Source: Monoraphidium neglectum (lineage: Eukaryota; Chlorophyta; Chlorophyceae; Sphaeropleales; Selenastraceae). Taken from it: a stretch of DNA of 32,207 nt. Location: NCBI RefSeq assembly GCF_000611645.1, contig NW_014013360.1, positions 1 to 32,207 of the forward strand, in the 5' to 3' direction. Within the stretch, counting starts at the first letter, position 1. Each line of letters starts with the position of its first letter. The notes below the pieces were generated by a model that saw only the letters and a program-made list of their open reading frames with translations, was not told the DNA's origin and did not search any database. Shown in pieces: positions 1 through 32,207 of the stretch. Made by a program: the position numbers and the translations under genes.

Positions 1-222
1 GATTATGGGGGGGCGGCGTGGGTGGTGGGGTGTGGGGTGTGCAGGGATGTAGGGATGGAGGAGTGGAGTTATGGAGGGGACCCGCGGACCCTGTCCACAC
101 CTCCTCAACAATTTGAACACCAGTGCCGAAAACACCTCCACAAATTGTCTCAATCTGGGCCCGAAACCTCCCCACCCTTCCAGCCACCAACCGCAAACCC
201 CATTCTTGACTAAGAGGCCCAC

Positions 223-27864
<27,642 letters not shown>

Positions 27865-28332
27865 CTATGAAGGCACAAGGAAGGCAACGGTGTGAAGTAG
27901 GATGTGTCGCACCGGCAGCAGCGCGGGAACACACACTGCTGCTGTGCCGCGGGGCAGCAAGGCATCAGTCATTTTCAAGAAAGCCATGCATGCGTCCCTC
28001 CAACCTTTTGGCCGGTGCTGGTGCATCATACACGTCCCGGTTGAGTTTGCGCGTCAGATCATCACGTGTTGACCGAGGACTCCGCAAACTAATATGATGA
28101 AGCTTTGCAATCGTTGGCCTTGCAATCCTTGGATCCTTTGATTGAGCTGGTGAGGGAGTTCCGGCGGGTGTGTGCAGCAATCTTCTGCACGTATACCATG
28201 TGCTTTAACCTTCTCCTTACATCAGATATAGCCTCAGAATTTTTAGTCATGTTGCAATTGATATATAAGGCACCCACCTAGATTCAGGCACTCAGATCGC
28301 ATTTTGAAACATCTTGCGTCGGACGCGGCAGC
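27865..28332. promoter_or_regulatory. Head-to-head upstream region between dynein heavy chain and DPM3
   Basis: The first recognised dynein exon (minus) and the DPM3 start codon (plus) are under 470 bp apart and point away from each other, so both promoters should lie here. The region is less GC-rich than the coding DNA. It probably also holds the first dynein exon or exons: a minus-strand open stretch from about 28180 to 27965 is rich in Pro, Ser and basic residues, and a minus-strand ATG near 28250 is followed 30 nt later by a GTAAGG donor-like site. I could not join these in phase to the exon at 27567-27864 with confidence, so they are not annotated as coding. Confidence 0.5.
28262..28268 (+). 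promoter_or_regulatory. TATA box upstream of DPM3
   Basis: The heptamer TATATAA lies 64 bases before the DPM3 ATG, in a locally AT-rich stretch. With a usual 25-35 nt spacing, transcription would begin near 28295 and leave a 5' leader of about 35-40 nt. This is a sequence match with sensible position only. Confidence 0.5.
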
Positions 28333-29102
28333 ATGAAGCGAATACAAAAATTGATTGCAATCCTTGCAGTGGCGGCAGCGATCTGGACCACCGCGCTGAC
28401 TCGAGTGCTAGCAGACAGCAGCAACAGGGCAGCAGCACAGTGGATGCGCACCGCTGTCGTCTGGGTGCGAGGCACCAAGCAACAGAGTGCAATGGGTGGC
28501 GTATGAGACTTGTGCTTGGGCAGAGTTTGTATCATCTGAGTTTCTTGGCATCCTGCACAGCAGCGTTCTGCAGCCAGGTGTCGCTGTAATCTATACATCC
28601 ATCCGCCCCACATTTCTTGGACGCGCCAGGCGCCCGCAGCGGCCGTGGTGCTGCTGGGCCTGTACATGCTGGCGCAGCTGGTGTGGGGCATCGCCACATT
28701 CAGGAGCTGTCCCGAGGAGGCCGACGAGCTGCGCAAGGTGCGCCTCTGGCGCGAACGAGCTTGCAGCGTTCACAGCGCAGAAGTGGCTGCGGCCGCGCGC
28801 ACAAGCATGTTGCAAACATACATGCGAGCTGCCAGCAGCATCTCACGGCAGATGCACCTACGGCCAGCACATGCTCCCTTCTTGTGCGCTGAATGTGTTT
28901 TGGCATCCCGACTTGCTGACGCGGAGGGTTGAGCATACGCGATGAGGCGTAGCAGATGTGTGCTGCATGCCTGGAACTCATTGGCGCATGCGGCACCTCG
29001 GTTATCCTCCAACCCCCACGCTTGCCCTACCAGGACATCATTCGTGCCCGAAGAGATTTGGAAGCGCGCGGCTTCAAGTACCCCAACTGCGCACCCACGT
29101 GA
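28333..29102 (+). CDS. DPM3: Dolichol-phosphate mannosyltransferase subunit 3 (DPM3), three exons
   Basis: DPM3 is the small ER membrane protein that anchors the catalytic DPM1 subunit of dolichol-phosphate mannose synthase. The enzyme makes Dol-P-Man for N-glycans, GPI anchors and mannosylation. Exons 28333-28464, 28630-28737 and 29034-29102 join in phase 0 (donors GTGCGA and GTGCGC; acceptors GCCAG and ACCAG) to 102 residues plus TGA. This is near the family's usual size of roughly 90. Residues 1-25 (MKRIQKLIAILAVAAAIW) form the first membrane helix and VVLLGLYMLAQLVWGIATF the second. The cytosolic tail has the family signature: an aromatic-containing helix end, then TFRSCPEEADELRKDII, RARRDLEARGFKY. 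The first exon boundary is inferred from phase and helix length, and the acceptor at 28630 is preferred over one nine bases later. The second and third exons contain the conserved tail, so identity is firm. The TATA box at 28262 fits this start. Confidence 0.88.
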
Positions 29103-30505
29103 TCAACGAGAGCGCACCTGCCTGACACAAGCCTGAACACGCCGCTGCTTCAACCCCCACCGGCGCACCACCCATCCTGCTCGCCCCTCCAGCGGTCTGG
29201 CCACCCCACACGTACGAGCGTTGACGCCACGTGTTCGCCGCTTTTCCACCCTCATCACCTTGTGCTCATCACCGAAACACGCATGTAGCGTCAAGTGGCG
29301 TATTATGTGCCAGCGCTCGACATTTCAAATGCACAATGCGACCCATGCACGCCATGTGCAGTTGCCACGAGCTGCAAAGCTGCAGCAGCGCGGCCGCCAA
29401 ACAGAGGAGCAAATTGCGTCTATTTCTCACAGGTCTGGCAACGGTGTGCCTTTGGCGCACGTCTGCAGCTTGGCTGTTGTGGCCCCCTGCTCGCCAGGTT
29501 GTGTCTGTAATGTCAGCATATTGGCTGATCTGTATGCACGCAACCCCTCTTTGATGCGTAATGGAGCACATGTGCGTTTTAACAAGGTCAGCAGTCTTGG
29601 AGTCCGCAAGCATCTTTTCATGCCTCGTCAGGGCATCAGATATCCATACAACCGCAGGCGGAATGGGATATGAGCTTGAAAAATGCACATCTTCCTTCCA
29701 AAGGGTGCAACACAGGTTTCCTTTGCCTCAAGCCCTAACAATAGCAATGAGTTGCACGTGCAGGAAGCTATTGGAGCAGCCACGATATTCCAAACTCATT
29801 CATCTAAGCTTACATTGCTGGCTTGGCAGTAGCCCTGCCACCCTGCAAGCAGTCACACACGGCGGCTGCAGCACAACCGCGGCCTCACCCACAAATTCAA
29901 CAGGGGTGTGCCCGGGGCGAGCATAAGGCAAGCCCTCAGCGGCTGTGGTCGTTGTTGATCTCGTCTAAAACGTAATGAAGCACCACACACTTTCCCCCCT
30001 CTAGTCCTGATAGCACGAGCGGGACCTGCACCGGTCGGAATTCGAAGGGCCTTGTTCTCGTTCTGCAACCAGCCTCAAACACGGAGGCTCGGGCCGCGTT
30101 CATTCTTGTTTGTTTTGAATTTTCTTTGTACTCGTCTTCACGACAAGGGGTTCGGCACGGCACGGCAGCAGCAAAGGGCAGCAGCAGCATACGAAGCTGC
30201 AGCAAGCGTGGACATCCTTTGACCACCTGATAGGCTCTATATGTGCAACGCATATTTTTTTGTAGAATCTATTGGATTACTCTGAGGCCCGGGTACATAC
30301 GCTGGGCTTGCAAAAGGAACCCATCAGCAGGGCACACAAGCAGCGCGGAGGGTGGCTCAGGTGCGCGAATAAGGGGCATTGTTGCAAGCTTGTTCTACTG
30401 TCTGCAGCTCCCGCGATCGTCAAGACCCGGTCTCACATGGTCTTCGCCTGGCCTTAGAGCGGTCTCATCCTCCCACCCTTCACCTGCATCGTCGACTCTT
30501 CAGCC
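29103..30505. other. Intergenic region between DPM3 and the MYB gene
   Basis: This 1.4 kb stretch holds the DPM3 3' UTR, then DNA with lower GC and no codon bias like the neighbouring exons, and finally the upstream region of the MYB gene. Open frames on both strands (for example plus 29221-29673 and minus 29936-30253) show no domain, repeat or splice pattern that I recognise. I see no tRNA, rRNA or transposon ends. The last 100 bases before 30506 are pyrimidine-rich and probably include the MYB 5' leader; no clear TATA box is present. Confidence 0.6.
29506..29510 (+). terminator. Possible DPM3 polyadenylation signal (TGTAA)
   Basis: TGTAA is the usual chlorophyte poly(A) signal. This copy lies about 400 bases past the DPM3 stop, a normal 3' UTR length in green algae. 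A five-base motif is weak evidence, and the assignment depends on the host being a chlorophyte. Confidence 0.3.
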
Positions 30506-32207
30506 ATGGAGGTTGCTGGGAGGCCCAGCACTGCGTCGGATGACTGCGAGTACCTGCCGCCCATAGCGGGCTATGCGGCCGCGCTGCCGCACATCCCGAT
30601 CCGACGCGGCGTGCCACGCTCGGGTGGCGGCGGCGATAGCGACTTTGAGTATGAAGGCAGCGACAGCGACTACTCGGATGACAGCACCAGCGCCGCCGGC
30701 GCGCGCCGCCGCCGCAAGGCCGCACCCTCCATGGGCATCAGAAAGCCCAGCAGCGGCGGCGCGGGCGGCACGCGCGTGCTGCACCGCTGGACGGCGGAGG
30801 AGCACGCGCGGCTCGAGTCCCTGGTGCGGCAGTACGGCACCGAGCGCAACTGGGCGCTGATTGCGGAGGGCATCAGCGGGCGCAGCGGCAAGCAGTGCCG
30901 CGAGCGCTGGCTTAACCACATGCGCGACGGCATCATCAAGTGGGTGGCCGGGCCCTTGCCTTCCTTTCTCAGGCTGAATGGCCTCTGTGGGACTTGAGAA
31001 AAGATTTTTGCTCAACTTTGAGGAAAATTGAGTTCAGTCACCTGGGCTAGAAACGTGCTCGCGCTGCAGCCTGCCGCTGAAGCCCGCACATGACCGTCCG
31101 CAACTTGGTCCACCCAATCATCTGCTACGCGTCTTGTACGAGACACGGCTCACCGCATTCCCGCCACCATCCCTCCTTGCATCCACTCGCCGGGTCACTC
31201 TTATGTCCATCCGCTCATGGCCACAGTCTCCCACCCCCTCCCCCCGCAGCCTCCCCCAACCTGTCCCACTCGCTGGGTCATTCTGGTGTATATCCAACCG
31301 CGGCCATACGGTATGCACCCATCCCCTCAAATTCACCCCGCAACCTCCCCCCGCCCCGCCCCAGGGGCAACTGGCTGGCTGACGAGGAGTTCCACCTGGC
31401 CCTCTGCCACACCCTCGTCGGCAACCAGTGGTCTCAGCACTGCACCCGCCTCCGCGGCCGCACCGAGAACTCCATCAAGAACTACTGGAACGCCACGCTG
31501 CGGTCGAAGCAGGCCAACAAGCGGCGCGGGTTCCTGTGGTCCTACATTGACAAGGTCAGGGGCGCCCTGGACGACGAAGGGCTCAGGCACCGCGCCTTTG
31601 CCGACACGGTGAGCTGCGGCAGGAAAGGACGGCCCTTTGTGCGCGTTTGTGTGTTGGGGCCAGGCAGGCCGGTGTGGGGAGTGGGGAATGCGTGGGAAGG
31701 GCAGAGGGGCGAGACAGGGTTTTACCCCCGTGTCGTGTGGGTCTTGCGGGGGCGTGGGGCTGGTGAGCTGGTGAGCTGGGGTGTGTGGGTACGCTGCATT
31801 ATCCGCAAGGCGTCCGCGGCAGCAGCGTCCCACTGCCGCCGCCAACGAGCACTTGACGCATGCTACGCCCGTCAACTGCACTTGTTCAACAGATGGATCA
31901 TTCCTTGACTCACGCACCCTGACCTCCCTCCCGGCCCCCTCGCCCTCCCCCCTCTCCAAAACAACCAGGTGCGCGCCGTCTACTCCCAGAACAACGACTG
32001 GCTGCCGGCCTGGCTGCGCGCGCGCGTCGACGCCGGCGAGCTTGAGGAGCCCCGGGCCGGCGAGGGCCTGTCGGGCCGCGGCTGGCGGCGGCTGCTGGAT
32101 AAGGAGACCGCCTTCCTCAGGGACAAGGACGGTGATGTCACCACCACGGGCATCCCCTTCCCGAACCCGGCGTCTGGCGGCGCCGCGGCGCTCGTGTTGA
32201 GTGCGGC
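30506..32207 (+). CDS. R2R3-MYB transcription factor, three exons, open at right edge
   Basis: This encodes a nuclear DNA-binding transcription factor with two MYB repeats. Exons are 30506-30939, 31365-31608 and 31969 to the edge, with phases 2/1 and 0/0 and donors GTGGGT and GTGAGC. The ATG at 30506 opens an acidic N-terminus (DSDFEYEGSDSDYSDDS, about residues 44-60) and a basic RRRRK cluster (67-71), a likely nuclear signal. R2 has tryptophans 95, 116 and 135 and the recognition segment GRSGKQCRERWLNH. R3 has tryptophans 148, 167 and 186 and RGRTENSIKNYWNATLRSK, like the MYB98/FLP and c-Myb type rather than the large flavonoid-type subgroup. An intron splits the first codon of the R2-R3 junction (AA|G, Lys145). 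The third exon (VRAVYSQNNDWLPAWLRARV and on) has no recognised domain. Introns are 425 and 360 nt and pyrimidine-rich. The target genes cannot be read from the sequence. Confidence 0.9.

Noticed and set aside
27865..27934. Dynein start at 27934
   Set aside because: The codon there is GTG, not ATG, and the residues that follow are not conserved. A spliced upstream start is more likely.
31609..31968. MYB coding sequence read straight through the second intron
   Set aside because: The frame after the GTGAGC donor loses codon bias and ends at a stop near 31908. Splicing to 31969 keeps phase and gives a well-behaved coding exon to the edge.

Overview
The window is nuclear DNA of a eukaryote, most likely a green alga (Chlorophyta). 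It is GC-rich and very intron-dense, with short exons (mean about 139 nt) and introns of about 240 nt. Splice donors are mostly GTGCGC, GTGGGG or GTGAG. It carries CA/GT and CAG microsatellites, and short TTTAGGG-like motifs of the plant/algal telomere type. An axonemal dynein heavy chain next to a plant-type R2R3-MYB gene fits an alga that builds, or descends from builders of, motile flagella. I cannot name the species.

Layout. (1) About 223-27864, minus strand: one giant split gene for an axonemal dynein heavy chain, rebuilt here as 73 exons. It reads from the N-terminal tail through the linker, AAA1, AAA2, AAA3, AAA4, the microtubule-binding stalk and the first part of AAA5, then runs off the left edge. 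All 72 exon junctions agree in phase and no frameshift or stop is needed, so the gene looks intact. AAA6 and the C-terminal domain lie outside the window, and the first exon(s) with the start codon are not resolved. (2) 27865-28332: a compact divergent intergenic region with a TATA box facing right. (3) 28333-29102, plus strand: a three-exon gene for DPM3, the small membrane subunit of dolichol-phosphate mannose synthase. (4) 29103-30505: DPM3 3' flank and intergenic DNA, with no gene I can support. (5) 30506 to the right edge, plus strand: an R2R3-MYB transcription factor, three exons seen, incomplete at its 3' end. A 135-base run of N (17877-18011) is an assembly gap inside a dynein intron.

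The three genes belong to unrelated processes: ciliary motility, ER mannosyl donor synthesis and transcription. Only the dynein and DPM3 genes share a head-to-head upstream region. I found no new multi-gene system. The features most worth a second look lie inside the dynein gene: four GC-AG introns among 72, dinucleotide repeats that form or abut splice sites with a strand-specific orientation, and a CAG tract that encodes polyglutamine in the tail while a longer CAG tract sits in an intron.
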